Of a DNA stretch of 64,000 bases, positions 10,401 through 22,680 are shown piece by piece (positions within the stretch are counted from its first letter, which is position 1; each line of letters begins with the position of its first letter). This DNA is from Chara braunii (Eukaryota > Streptophyta > Charophyceae > Charales > Characeae): positions 2,246,223 through 2,310,222 of the forward strand of contig BFEA01000026.1 of the NCBI GenBank assembly GCA_003427395.1, read 5' to 3'. The notes beneath the pieces are model-generated. The model saw only the letters and a list, made by a program, of their open reading frames with translations, had not been told where the DNA came from and did no database searches. A program made the translations under genes and the position numbers.

Positions 10401-12050
10401 CCGTCATTCAGTCTGCCACCTTCCGCCGTCTAGTTACGAAAAGATCAACCTGCAAGCGATAAAGCGTAAAGGTACGAAGTCGGAATGACTTGCAAGGTCT
10501 ATCAAGTATCAACCTACAAAACCGTCGTCAACCTTCCTACTGTCCCATCGAGGTGAGCGGAAGATAATCAATTTATATCTTGTCCTCTAAGGAAGAAGCA
10601 TTAATAAATGAAAATAGATTTAATTATCTTTTAAAAGTAGGTTTGATAAAGAATCGTCGTCATGCATATCTTTAAAAGATGTCAGTTTGAAATCAAAATA
10701 ATTTACTAAAATACCCGAGTGTCGTTCCGCTAGGGACAACGCTAGTTTGCTGTTATCCCCGGCAACGGCGCCACCTGTCGAGCGCATTGGCCCCCGCCTT
10801 TTCTCGCGAAGAGGCGGGAACCCTCCCCAGTACTGTCGTTATGACCGTCGATGATGCAGTGCCACAGCACCTTCCCAGCATCCCAGCGTCGTTGTCGCCC
10901 CCTGTTGCATCTCACGGTCGCTCCTCGTTGCGCTGCCGTAAATCCTCCTAGTCTAACCAGCCATTGGATGAAGCAGAGTGCTCCAACCAAGCTATGGTTG
11001 TCTCCTCCTTCACGCGTGTGTCGTGAGCCGCGAGATTCAAGATATCGCGGTCACAAATATTCGTGCCTTCTAAGTGAGGAGCTAAACATGCTCCCACATA
11101 GCCTGAAAAGGTTGTTCTTCTGCCTTTTGTTCCTACGAGGTTGTTGCTTCGTTTTCGCTTTGTTTTTTTTTTGTTTTTTTTTTTATGTCGTTGGCATAAG
11201 TCAACGGTCACTGTGTCAATATCACGCCTCGTTGGTGTTTCTCCCCCCCCTCCTTTCCAGGCGCGGATCCATGTTCGATCCCCACGAGGATCGAAAAACA
11301 AATTTTGGACTATTTCTTGATTTATGCGTGTCATCCTTGAGAAGGGGCTGTGCTTGTAGTCTGACGATCTCACGACCAAAAATGACCGCGCTTCAAGGTT
11401 ATACGGTGGGCAACTCCAAAAAGGAGCTAGCCCAGACAGGACATCATCGGGCTCCATCCCAGCATCTGCTGGGTGGAAGTTGAGTGCGATACCTACTGGG
11501 CTAGCTACTACCACAGGAGCTACGCCTGTCACCCTTCTATTTGAAGGGTTGTGGCCCAGTAGGCCGCCTACTTTCTGGGCTAGGTGGGTGCAGTCTGCCT
11601 ATCCCCTCCAAAGGCAGGCCGCCCCGCCACCCAACCGGCTGGCTAGGTCTGGTAAACCCGACAATTCACCCTTTTCGTCGTGGGTTTGCCTTTGGAACCC
11701 TGGCGTCCGCCCTTTTAGAAAAGACACAACCCTCTGGCCGTGTTAGTCCTTCTCACCATCGCCGCATCCCTGGCGCAACTATATTTTTGGTTTTTCTAGT
11801 CCTGAATCGCACGGGTGATTAGGTAGAATAGGTTTGGTTCTAGCATTTTCATGTCTGCATACCTCTTTGGCCTCGACAAAACTGCCGACTACCGCCATTA
11901 TCTTCAGACGACACAAGCGTCCGAACTATAGTTTATAAAAGTATCAGTCTCTTGGTCATAGGCTTAGTCTGAACAAATTTTTGGCAATGTAAGTCTCATC
12001 AAGTCCTGCAATTCAACGAAAGAGACAGACAATGTCCGACGTTTAAAATC
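10401..12050. other. No gene seen; repeat-derived sequence
   Basis: Overlapping ORFs at 10851-11483 (+) and 10948-11532 (-) are long by chance levels but carry no recognisable motif and mirror each other. Part of 11430-11720 resembles the dispersed X/Y repeat text. A pyrimidine-rich run (11160-11185) is visible. I assign no gene. Confidence 0.5.
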
Positions 12051-12055
12051 CCTGA

Positions 12056-12087
12056 CAAATACCCTTGTCAGGGTATTTGCTCCGACA
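12056..12087 (-). repeat. F2: repeat head hairpin, reverse orientation
   Basis: A perfect 9-bp stem CAAATACCC (12056-12064) / GGGTATTTG (12071-12079) with a 6-nt loop. On the minus strand it follows TGTCGG (12087-12082), as in F1 and F3. Confidence 0.6.
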
Positions 12088-12638
12088 ATGTGCAGCAACT
12101 TTAGTAATACACGGTGGAGGGTACAAAAATCGGTAGCAGTTGCGGTACATGGACTCGATAGTAGCGATCTTGGTCCTTGACAATCTTCAAGCCAGCAGTA
12201 CCGGTCTCATACGTCAAAGGGGTCAGCCAGGCCGATTACCTCGTCCCTTGCAAATGCCCATTCATCCTCGGCCATAGAGTCAACACAGAGCTCTCAGACT
12301 GTCAATCTTTACCTTTTCTGCTGGTTAACCTTCAAACAGTCCTCTCCCACGAAGTTGGCCACGAGGAAAAGTCCTTTCACAGCTACTTGACACGCTGAAG
12401 TCTCGTTCATTGACGGAGTTAACCAACTAAAACACTCCACCAATCAAAGATCCAAGGCCCTGAGTCTAAATATCAGAGAGCATAGTCTCGCCATCACCAA
12501 CATACGTATTCAGAGCCCTTCCTTCTACTTCAGCACTCGCTCGGCGCCCAGACTACGGTTGACGCAGCCATTACTAGCAACTTAGCAAGTACATAGGGAC
12601 ACCAACCTTTCTAGACAACCGCCAGGATCAGGTACGTC

Positions 12639-12705
<67 letters not shown>
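12639..12705. repeat. (CT)n microsatellite
   Basis: An almost pure CT dinucleotide run of about 65 bp. Reading frames through it give Ser-Leu or Arg-Glu repeats and are not genes. Confidence 0.95.
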
Positions 12706-12709
<4 letters not shown>

Positions 12710-13600
12710 GTTGAACAAACCAGGTTTGCATGTAGCGTCCAAATGAGCTCAACCGCCACAGTGTTAATGTTCGCCCTCCAATTGCGATGAGCAAGGGGCC
12801 CACGTCATCGGAACCGCTCGGTTCCCCTTGGAGGCGACTGTCGGACTAGAGTTTTTCGACCTTTTCATAAGTGACCAAAAGCACGCAGACGCTCGTAAGA
12901 GAAAGAGAGAGAGCGATGTTCGTTTCCCTGTCTACTGGATATACAGAATCGGAAGGAATATACCACTTAAAACCCGACCAGGTGTAACTCTTAAAGAAAG
13001 GGCAACGTGCTGACCAACAGGTAAGTCTCCAACCCACCAGCTCGCCTTACGCTCCTTTGCTCAACATGATGAGCCAGATCTGAATGAAGTTAATGTCGGA
13101 GCATGGAAACATACATTGCCTCTCCAAACTCGCCACTCCTACGCGCAGACCCTACACCTTGCAGCCAGCTACCTACTAACATATTGACTAAGCTAACACC
13201 GCCATTGGGTTCTCACCGCCTCGAAACCCCCACCCAAAACTTCCTTCCGCACAGCCCTATCCTAATTCAAGGGTAAATACTAACTCTCCGCCTCTGCCAT
13301 ATCCTCTCTCGTACAACCTTTTCCTTCACTAATTTCCTATCTACCAACTCTCTAAAAAAACTGACCTCAAATTCGAGGTCGCCCTAGCCCAAAAACTCGG
13401 ATTCGGCTTTCAGCTTGTCGAAATCCGCTATGAGCTTGGCATGTCACAACTTTCTTTCCCTACCCACGCTCGCCTTCATCGTTCTCGCAGTTTGTTCCAC
13501 ACCTTCTTTACTATCGTCCGCACCTTTCCCAATCTTCAACGCACAATCCACTACTCAATAGTGCGACTCAGAAGTTTTGACCGTCGTGCCAAATGTTTTG
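12706..13600. other. No gene seen
   Basis: Unique-looking sequence with short ORFs only; no motif or repeat boundary is recognised. Confidence 0.5.
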
Positions 13601-13860
13601 AGGAAAGTCGATAACTAAAGCGGCTCGATCATCCTTCTCATGCCCATACCAAGCCTTGACAGACGGTTTGTGCACCGGTGTGGCCACGACCTTCAACGAT
13701 GTTTTTTTTCGGCCTTGCTACACCCAGGTGCCAATTTTTTTTAGGAGAGTCGATAACTAAAGCGGCTCAATCATCCTTCTCATGCCCATACCAAGCCTCG
13801 ACAGACGGTCTGTGCACCGGTGTGGCCACGACCTTCAACGATGTTCCTTTTTGGCAGTGG
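13601..13860. repeat. 142-bp tandem duplication
   Basis: The phrase GTCGATAACTAAAGCGGCTC starts at 13607 and again at 13749. About 100 bp downstream of each match closely, through CGACCTTCAACGATGTT. Two units only. Confidence 0.9.
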
Positions 13861-14079
13861 CCGTGTTAGCTTCCTCCACATCGGACGTCCTGAAGGACAA
13901 CCGAGTCATACTTTTGTATTGTTGCAGTCCCTACCAAATTTTTCCACTGGTTGGTCTGCCTTGGCAGAGCCCTCCTCTTTCTTAGACCCTCAACAGGCTG
14001 TTCGCACACAGATAATGGTCGCGGGGTCAGGGCGTCGGCTTATTGCAAGTTTGCAGTATAATCCCAGATGAAACGGGCC

Positions 14080-14400
14080 TTGATGCAAACCTTGGTAGTA
14101 GCAGCAATGTTCAAACAAGAGTTTTGAAGACCGAAGTCAAAAGGGGTCCTACATTCGCAGCTCCGGGCAGTGTACCGCTGTGGACTCCATTGTGCCCCGG
14201 GCCGTTCCACCAAGGTACAACCCACTGTTGTCGAGCCCTGGTGGGCATGCTCACACTCAAACCTCTCACAGCAGCTTGCGGTTGGCGAACGTTATTCTGC
14301 GAAGGTGTACCTTTGTGGGCTGAATTGCCCACCGGCCCTCATGCACGTTAACTTCCTCGGTCCGTGTTTCAAGACGAGCTGGATGGAGAAGTTTCGTCAT
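14080..14400 (-). repeat. Y2: dispersed repeat block, reverse orientation
   Basis: Collinear on the plus strand with 31780-32170 and the reverse complement of the 1360-1740 and 19190-19500 blocks. Shared text includes GAATTGCCCACCGG, CATGCACGTTAACT and TTTCAAGACGA. Reading minus, F3 (15267), X2 (14765) and this block follow in the same order as F1-X1-Y1. Confidence 0.6.
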
Positions 14401-14609
14401 CATCGCTACCGCACAACGACTCAGACAAATTGGTCTTGCTTCCGTCCTAAAAATCTTAGCTTAACGAAAGTAATAATAATTAAATAAAAGTAAAACAATC
14501 ATTTCAAAATTAAAACGAAATCGCACGACGAGGGGAAGAGAAAAATGGGGCTCACTAATATCGTTTTGGTCCCATTGCGCAGCCCTGTGAATCGCAAAAT
14601 CATGGGGAT

Positions 14610-14765
14610 AGCCTCGTCGGGTCCTCAACCCGTTGGTTTCCGTTTCGTCGCTTCAATATTCCTGTGCCGACACCCGCTGGTCTCAATCGCTAAATCTCCC
14701 TTATGAACTTGAAAATCCAACACTGTAACCAACAATGCGAGGCCCAAGGCTGAACCTAGTACTAG
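14610..14765 (-). repeat. X2: dispersed repeat block, reverse orientation
   Basis: A diverged reverse complement of 1060-1280, with the CTAGTACTAG palindrome at its upper end. It lies between F3 and Y2, matching the order of copy 1. Confidence 0.5.
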
Positions 14766-15189
14766 TGGACACCAATTTAAGTCGGCACTGCACCGTGTGC
14801 GAGGCCACTGAAACATTTCAAGGCTACACCTCGGCCTATCACTGTATCCACGACCGTCAAACCCTGTTCTTACCGTGCGTTCACCCCCTCACATATCCTG
14901 ACTATCACCTAGTGTCATGTTGTCGCCAATACCGTCCTCTGTACGAGCACACATGTCACGGTCAAGCGTACCAATCAAAGAAAAATATTATTTTAATCCT
15001 TTGTTTAATCAAAGAAAAATATTAGTTTAATCAAAGAATAAAACTTGGTCGGCGACCACTCCGACTTCACAATCATCAAATAAGAAGAGAGTCATGCGCG
15101 CCTTAACTCTGGGCACCCACACACTCTCTACTCTACTTAACCATTCAGCCAGCGTAATTAGCACACAGTCGCGACCCGCACGGTGTGCT

Positions 15190-15267
15190 CAAACCTTAAA
15201 TCAAATTTATTTTCTGTCACTTACAAAAACCAAGGCGAATACCCTTGTATAGGTATTCGCGCCGACA
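15190..15267 (-). repeat. F3: repeat head with hairpin, reverse orientation
   Basis: A perfect 9-bp stem GCGAATACC (15235-15243) / GGTATTCGC (15252-15260). On the minus strand TGTCGG (15267-15262) precedes it and GGTTTTTGTAAGTGAC follows, matching GGTTTTTGCAAGTAAC after F1. Confidence 0.6.
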
Positions 15268-15324
15268 ACGAGGTCCTCAACAACGATTACAAGGAGTTGC
15301 ACAATCAGTGTTCACCACTTATCC

Positions 15325-16291
15325 AGAATGGGAATGGGTCTTCGGGTAGACTCTAGGAAGATACGCTTGTCTGATGAAGAGGTTGCCTCTTGCTTGATGG
15401 CCCGTCATAGTAGTAGCAGACACTGGTAAGTTCGATAACACATTGGTGGACATAGCAAACACCATTTCATTGAGGATGAAGGCGGCTATTACCAAATAAG
15501 AGCAAGGACAACCATCGTGAGGACATACCCCACCAACATATCAGGAAGGCAATTGCAACGAGTGCCTCAGCTGCTACGAGGTTGGTTGTTATTGAGTTGG
15601 TAATAAGTGCATGCGGCAAGGCAACGGGGCATTTGTAAACACAGAGTCTGCCTTACTACTCAACAAAATCTTCTGTTAGAATATCGGAAGATACATCTGC
15701 TGACCAAGCTGCCTGTTGCTGCTCCCTCTACTCGACTCACCTAGTATGCTAGGAGAACGAATCTGCCTCTAGAACATCGACAAATTCATTGCGATATGAA
15801 GAAAGCTACCATGATCAGCACGGAGTCGGGATTGCGATAGCGAACATGAGTAATAAAGTGGTCCCGATCTGCAAGACATTCACCAGGGCGGCCCGAACGA
15901 TGATCCACATGGTGAGCACGGTAACTAGGACGGGGATGAGCCTGTCGAGTAGTTTGATCGTGAAAACGACGCAAAGCAGGGCATGACGGTTAGGACGCAC
16001 ACGATGTTGACGATGTCGAGTCTGACAGTGAACACGGCTGCGAGCAGCACATTCATGCAGATCCTGAAGACGGACAACATGACCATGAAGATCGTGATGA
16101 CGACCTCACTGTCCAACACTTGAGCGAAATGAGAATGAATCTCTCTGTAGGACCCGAGTAGATACATTGCCCTCAAAGTAGATATAAAAATAAAAACATG
16201 AAAAATAAAAATAAATCTTCCCCTTGGTCGTGGGTAGATTCAATGCTACAAGCGAACTTCCCCTTTTGTGGTTCGCCCGTCTCCTTGTGCA

Positions 16292-16372
<81 letters not shown>

Positions 16373-16440
16373 NNNNNNNNNNNNNNNNNNNNNNNNNNNN
16401 NNNNNNNNNNNNNNNNNNNNNNNNNNNNNNNNNNNNNNNN

Positions 16441-16521
<81 letters not shown>

Positions 16522-17390
16522 ATGTGTGTGTGTGTGTGTATGTGTGTGTGTGTCCGTGTGTGCCACATCATGATGCCTCGCAAGTTCGCACCATACCAAA
16601 TGCGTAAAATGAGAAGGATCTTCCGCCAGAACATGGGAAACATGTGCTCGACGTCACGCTGCTCCGCCCGCTACTGCCTACTCAAAAGTAGCAATGAATC
16701 TTCCCTTAGAACTTGGGAAGATTCATGTGGTCGATCCCCATGCTGTAGCAATGACCTGTGCTGACACAGAGACCACGATGAGCGCAGGGACGAGGATCAT
16801 AACGAGTGTAGGGATGGGAAACACGATGAGCGCCAATGGCACAACTCTACCCCAGCGCCAACCAAATTTGCAAAATGAGAATGAATCTTCAACTATAACA
16901 TAGAAAGATATATTCCTAATTATATTCTTGATTTTGTCTTTCTCCCACTCATCTTTGCTAGTACACCGCACAAACTTTTCTCCTTCGCAGTTGTTTTTCT
17001 TATCCTCGTGTTCCACACAAACGGACTCATTTGAACCTGACACTACTCCTCGGTCAAGTTCTTATCGTTTTGGCATGCCCAACAATGATGCAGCGCGCCA
17101 TTCAAGAAGCACGATTTTTGGCAAAGAAGGTGCTTGCAGCTGTGAAGGCAAGATCAACCACGGAGGAGGTGATGACCACGACAAACAGCGACTAGCGAAA
17201 TTACCACCCTGACCATGCGAGAGGGATTACCACGTCACGAAGGCGATGACCATCGCGATGAAGAAGACTGTGACGACGGACACCACGAGTATGAGCGCTA
17301 CGATGCCACATACTCCGAACGAGCACCAGGGTGACGAGCACTTGCAAGGAGAATAAGGAGGAGAATGAATCTTCCACTAAGACAGGAAAG
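15325..17390 (+). repeat. Family D hairpin repeat cluster (about eight copies)
   Basis: A short motif recurs near 15330, 15668, 15758, 16133, 16610, 16694, 16880 and 17365. Its form is a left arm like ATGAATCTTCCC, a loop near TTAGAACTT or TAGAACATG, and a right arm like GGGAAGATTCAT. The copy at 16694-16726 is a perfect 12-bp stem with a 9-nt loop; others pair in part. Several copies are preceded by AAAATGAGA. Further copies lie near 30344 and 46525-47085. The spacers contain GATGAGCG / GACGAGGAT-type text. No protein motif is seen. Confidence 0.7.
16295..16562. repeat. (CT)n then (TG)n microsatellite with assembly gap
   Basis: (CT)n runs 16295-16372, followed by 68 N (16373-16440), then (TC)n 16441-16519 and (TG)n 16520-16562. 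The N run means that the true tract length is unknown. Confidence 0.95.
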
Positions 17391-18174
17391 AGTCACTTCC
17401 ATATTGCCACCACCAACCCTTCTTCACCCCACGCTCTCGATGCCAGTCTGCAAGGGGAGCACCAACTAATCTACAGTAGGCAAGTCTTCCACTCCACTCC
17501 CTTCCTCGTGTAGGCCGTTGCCCGTTCACCCAAGGCCAAAAACAACGAAAAGACACCAGAAAATCGCGCAACACTCGTCACTCTTTCCGTTGAAACCACT
17601 ACTTGGACCAAAAAATTGATGCTGAGATCAGTTTCGCCATGGCCCGAAACCCTCATTTCGACTCTTCCTACGCCCGAATTAGTCAAGAGTAAGAAATGTT
17701 TTTTTCACCCCATTCTCTTCTTCCTCATTATTCCATCTCCTCTTCGTCGTTGCCTTCATCTTCTTCTTCTTTTTCTTCATGAAGCTAGCACAACGCACCC
17801 CGACTACTTCTTAGCGTTCTTAGAGGCCCAACAGTGTCACAACCTTACAACAACAACACGGAAAGCCCGCTTTCCCTGAGTGGCCGGCTTGAAATAGGCA
17901 TCCTTCCTAAATGCACCCGGCCAACTTTCACGCACAGGTTCATTCCAGGATTGCCCGAGGTAATACCGAGCAGTGGGGTCATACCAATCTTACCTATTTC
18001 GTTCCAACCTTCAACGGATGTCCCAAAGGGCTAAGTAGTGGGCAGTGTCCCCAAACTTCCCACGCAGAACTGGCCCTAAGCAACTCATAATTATCTTATT
18101 CTCTTCACTTGAAGGTATTCGGATTCCAACTTGTCTGTTTTCAACAATTCATGGGGATATCAATTGAGTTAGGT
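17391..18174. other. No gene seen
   Basis: A pyrimidine-rich stretch (17690-17790) and short ORFs; nothing recognised. Confidence 0.5.
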
Positions 18175-19163
18175 CAGACGGAAAAAAGGTTGGAGGCATT
18201 TGGAGAGCTTGGAACAGCAACAGCAAGCGGACTGGCTAGAATGGTTGAAGCTAAGGGGTATAATAGGCTACGATAGAATGATAAAATTGACGTATTGATC
18301 ACTAATACTTAGACAAGTTAAACAAGTGGTGAGGGAATTGGTCCACCCTTTTGAGCATTATAGATCAGTGACCAAGGATCCTTAGGATTTGAGCGCTTAT
18401 GCATTAGACTATTTTCGAGATATTGTGTCCTCAAAACGCCTTTTTGATTAGTTTCATTCGGATCTGACTGAACTCTCTACGTTTGGGGACCGTTCAAGAG
18501 TCGGTATTGACATATCAACGAGAGAGAAACTGGAAGCCTCATTCTAAAAAAGAGAACTGCACTCTGCGGTCAAAAGGATAGCCCTGGGCAAATGCCCGGG
18601 CGTTGACGGCCTCCCGGTGGAGCTGTTCTTGAGTGCATGGGGGGCCTTTGCCCCATTTCTTTGCCAAATTTACAATACGACTCTCCAGTCTGGATCCCTT
18701 TCCCCTAATTTCACCAAGGGTTTCATTGCATTGTTGTATAAAAAAGGTGATAAACGGGAGGTCCGCAACTACCGCCCCATTTCAGTACTGATCGTGGTTT
18801 CTAAAGTATTGGCCAAAGCCCTTGCTCTCCGCCTCGCTGACGAGCTCCCTCGTTTAGTGGGATGAGAAACAAGTGGCTTTTGTTAAAGGCCGGTCAATAT
18901 TTGAAAACATCCTAACCACAGACCAGACACTAGAAATAATCAGTTCAGAAAAGCGTGAAATGACTATCCTTCTCTTGGACATGGAGAAGGCCTATGACAA
19001 GGTGGGATGGACCTTTGTTTTCACCACCTTGGCAAAGATGGGATTTGGGGCACGATTCTCCAACCTGTTCCCCGCCATGTACACAAATGCAGTTTCCACA
19101 GTCATGGTTAACGGTCACCTATCCTAAGGTTTCCACCTCACTCGGTCCTATGTTAAAACGCGG
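18175..19163 (+). pseudogene. LINE reverse transcriptase fragment, broken
   Basis: The plus strand matches the RT region of the LINE at 51426-58470. It starts with LEQQQQADWLEWLKLRGIIG (about 18200), continues through ALDYFRDIVSSKR, then KCPGVDGLPVELFLSAWGAF (18590-18655), LLYKKGDKREVRNYRPIS (18730-18785) and GRSIFENI. Motif A is LLLDMEKAYDKVGW (about 18973-19014). Similarity ends just after VNGHLS and FHLTRS (about 19150), before motif B. At least five stops and frame changes occur (near 18298, 18390, 18447, 18545 and 18865). It lacks the endonuclease, motifs B and C, and any poly(A) end, so it is an internal fragment. It keeps five residues before VNG that the 51-58 kb copy lacks. Confidence 0.9.
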
Positions 19164-19189
19164 ACCGAGGGGTTCAACGTGAATATGAG

Positions 19190-19500
19190 CCGGAGGATGA
19201 TTAGCCCACGGGGAGGAGAGGAACTCGGGTGGCAGGGGTCGTTGTGGGCGTGCCGTCTGCCGGCCGCAAGCTACTGTGAAAAAGTTAGATTGTGAAGTAT
19301 GTCCGTTAGGATCTGGAGAATGGCGAGTTATGCCTAGGCGGAACAGCTCAGGGCACAACAGCAGGAGCCGCAGGCGGGGCGTCGCGGCCAGTTCTGTGGA
19401 ACCCTCCCTCCACCTCGTTTTTTCAAAGTCCTCATTGAATATTTGCTACTGCCACCAAGATCTGCACATGTGCCCACCTCGTCGGCCCATGTTGCAGGCT
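19190..19500 (+). repeat. Y3: dispersed repeat block
   Basis: Shares GATTAGCCCACGGG, GGATCTGGAGAATGG and TATTTGCTACTGCCACCAAG with 1360-1740 in the same orientation. It sits directly after the LINE fragment. Confidence 0.5.
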
Positions 19501-20209
19501 TAGCAGCAGGCCCTGCACCCTCCTACTAGTCGAGGTGCTGAAGCTGCCTCGACGATCGTCGCACGCTCTAGCGTCAACCATTTGTCGAGGCTGAGTAGAT
19601 CGACAGGCGAGTTGCACTATGCTCCTTAGTGAATTTTGGTCCGATTACCACTGACCGGTCGGCTGTGTTAATTGCAACGCTGCAGTGTCTTGGATTAGTG
19701 CACAATTTAAGGCCGATCGCAGTCGGAGGCACTACGGTGGAGGCTGCAGCCGCACAACTTGAAGTTGTGGGTAGCTCGTCGGAGTCGCATATAGAGGCAA
19801 AAGCGAGTTAAGGTAGTAAGGTGCCAGAGAGAGGGGAGTGAGGTCGGCAAGAAAGGGATGAACCTGGAACGAATTCGCCCTGGGTGCATTCATAGAGTGG
19901 AATGGCGGAGCAGAGCGAGAGATGGGTATGGCAGAAGGAGAGAATGGCTGACTTATTCCTTTCTCAATGGTTTTAGGCGGGACAAAGTGCGGCTCTTAGG
20001 TTTTCGGACCGGGCGAGTTGAATGGTGATGTTAGTTTTTGTAGTAAATTAGTAGAAAATAAGTTAGGAAGAAAAGTTAGTGTGCTGAGATATGGTGGAGA
20101 AGAGGAAGGAGTAGGATGAAAAACACTTACCTCGCTCAATACCCGACAAAATCGAGTGTGAGAAGATGCTAGATTAACATTTTGAAGGTGGGCGAACACA
20201 AAGGTGGTG
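19501..20209. other. No gene seen; repeat-derived spacer
   Basis: Part of 19860-19960 resembles 1980-2090 of the first long repeat. No coding evidence. Confidence 0.4.
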
Positions 20210-20468
20210 TCAGTTTTGAGAACGGATGGGTGGAGTATGAGTTAGAAAAAAAACGGGGTGGGCGAAGATAGGGGAGGCAAAGTTATGGCAGAAGGCGAAA
20301 ATTTTGTATTTCGTTCGTTTCTTTATAAAATCGAATGAACTGTGATTTGATTCCGGGATTCTAAAACCTCGTAAATCGATTTGTAAAGTCGGGTTGATGA
20401 GGCAGGGAGCGAAAATCGCTGCATGAGGAGTAGGAGTTGCACCCCCATTACCAAAAAAAAAAAAAAAA
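20210..20468 (+). mobile_element. Possible retroelement 3' end with A16 tail
   Basis: A stretch ending in CACCCCCATTACC followed by 16 A (20453-20468). Just upstream is a small perfect hairpin AGCGA/TCGCT with a 3-nt loop. This layout fits a LINE or SINE 3' tail. No body or target duplication was identified, and the sequence before the tail is unlike that of the two LINE tails elsewhere in the window. Confidence 0.35.
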
Positions 20469-21429
20469 GTATTTGGCCGCGTTCTGGCAAGAGATTCACT
20501 ACGAGTTTTGGCACGTCTTATCGTCAAGATCGGGCTAGTCGATGCTTCTGATTGTGATTGTGTTAATCTGATCGGCACACTGAGCTATCATGCCCTGCGA
20601 TTATGGCAATTACAATAATACAAGGCAATACATTCTTGAAGGGGCGCTCGGCGATGAAATCGCCCAGACTCGCTCATTGAAGCTGCGCAAACGGTCACTC
20701 GATTACCACAGGGAGGAAGAGTGGGCACGGCGGCGAGCTATCGTCATCTTCAATAGACCACGGTTGTGGTTCAGTGTGTCAAGGAAGGCAATCTTTTTTT
20801 ATCTCTCTGCGCCGACGACTTCGAAACAGCAGCAGACTCTTCTGTGTTCCAGCTGAAGGCTCGGACTGATTTTGTTTATCCTAGTAGCCGACCAAAGTAG
20901 TGAAGAGCAGGAAACAAGGCTGCATACCTATCCTACTGGCCGACGCACTGTCCACTGCAGGAAGGAGGGGCTGGAGACGGGCTGCAGGAAGGAGGGGCTG
21001 TAGACGGGCTGCAGGACTGCAGACTTACCTGCGGGGTGTGCGCTGGTTATGCTGTTTGGAATGATGGAGTAAGGAGTGGGGAGCAAGCTGGAGAGACTAT
21101 GAGTCCTGTCTGCTAAACTGAGGGTTGCCCATCTTATCAGTCAAGGCAGCCGGAGGTTAATTGCAAAGTAAAGGGCTAACCTGTTGACGGGCATGTTGCG
21201 TTGACGTGGCCAGCCAGACTGCATTGTTTTATTACTGTGGAAGGGGGGGGAACTGTGTTGTGAATACACATTTTGCGTCCTAAGTTGTGGTTAGATATAG
21301 TTCGAGTCGCAAAGCACGGTGGAATGACTGCGATTGTTAAAGAGGAAGTATTGCTGTGATTTGGAGAGTTGTCAGGGAGTCTATAGCTGGTGGTTAACTT
21401 CAGTGTGACCAAGCCATTATGTATTCTGG
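20469..21429. other. No gene seen
   Basis: A short direct repeat near 20950-21010 (GGAAGGAGGGGCTG twice) is the only structure noted. The stretch probably includes the lead-in of repeat Z2. Confidence 0.4.
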
Positions 21430-21954
21430 CTGTCATTGCGGGGCAATAAGGCGCATGAAGGTTTCAAGGCCCTCTCTTGGAAATTGAGTTAGTCCCCCTC
21501 TTGTTTCTCGGGAGTCTGAAACCCCTCATCTTTTGCTCTTCTTAATCTAAGTCTAATCGTGGTTACGAGAGGAAGGCGACAGGCAGGATTGCAACCCGTA
21601 CGACCGCAGCAACACTCTGTGGGGAGTAAGCCCACCGATTGTGGGAGCTCTGCCGGAACTCGGGAGGAGTTCTGGAGGCAGAGAACTGAGAGGTAACCAT
21701 TATTTTCCCTCTATAAACCCAGTTATAACCCCTGCTTGCATTCCTTGCTATGATTGACTGAGTATATTGCATGCATCCCTACTTTGACTTTCAGTTTGAT
21801 TTTCAGGACACAAACCAGACTTAATAAAGGAATGTTTATGTAAAGTTAGTTAGTTTTTGTTGTATTGACTGAAAGCAGATTATGAAAAGAGATTGCATAT
21901 GGGGGAAAGGTGGGAGGAAGGTTGTATTGCTTGTGTCTGACTGGGTCAACCAAA

Positions 21955-22680
21955 GGTTGGGAGAGTTTCCATAAGATTTGAGGGTTAAGTGATATGTTTA
22001 TTTCCGATTGCCTGAAGGACCAGACATGTTCCCATAAGATTGGGTGGTCTGGTTGCTTTGACTTGAGAGGGTTGCTTGTGTTTGTCTTTCAGGGACCAAG
22101 CATTTTCCCATAAGATTGGATTACTTGGTTGCCTTGGTTTTCTTTCGTTTTTTTTTTAATGTTTTGTTAGCTTCTAAAAGAGAGTTGGGTATGTTCCATA
22201 AGATTGGATGAGTGTCACTCTCTTTTGTTTTATTCTGAGGGGTAATTCAAACAAATGACTTGATGGGTTCTTATAAGATTAGGTGGTCTTGTGTAGAGCC
22301 ACACACATACTAGAACCAAAAAGATAAACTTTTTTATATTTTTATATTACTTTATGTATGAACAGGGTAATCAGACATTTTTCCATAAGATTAGATGGTC
22401 TGACTATAACTTATCATCAACTGAAGAGAGTATAAATTAAGAATAAACTTGTGGCAAGAAATGACAGATTGAACCTTGATCTAAGATGATCGGTTCAATC
22501 ATATGTTAACTTAAAAGACTAAGTGCAATTATATATAACTTGGATACTTAAACCGTTCAGGGCGACTAGGTTGGACAACCTAGTCATATACCCAAGGAAA
22601 AGAAAAGTTGTTGTGCCCTGTGTTCGTGTATATTCAATGGTTGAGCTATGCAGGTTTCCATAAGATTGGATGGTCTAGCT
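21955..22680 (+). repeat. Second copy of the constant-loop hairpin array
   Basis: The loop phrase is TTCCATAAGATTGGGTGG or close variants. Stems: 22019-22025/22047-22053 (7 bp), 22095-22100/22124-22129 (6 bp), 22176-22185/22217-22226 (10 bp perfect), 22371-22376/22398-22403 (6 bp), 22644-22648/22676-22680 (5 bp). The third stem differs completely from its counterpart at 5157-5197, yet both pair. Confidence 0.75.

Noticed and set aside
10851-11532. Overlapping plus and minus ORFs of about 200 codons
   Set aside because: They mirror each other, have no recognisable motif, and contain runs such as FFFCFFF from a T-rich tract.
16173-16764. Long Ser-Leu and Arg-Glu repeat ORFs
   Set aside because: Produced by the (CT)n microsatellite and an N gap; no flanking coding evidence.
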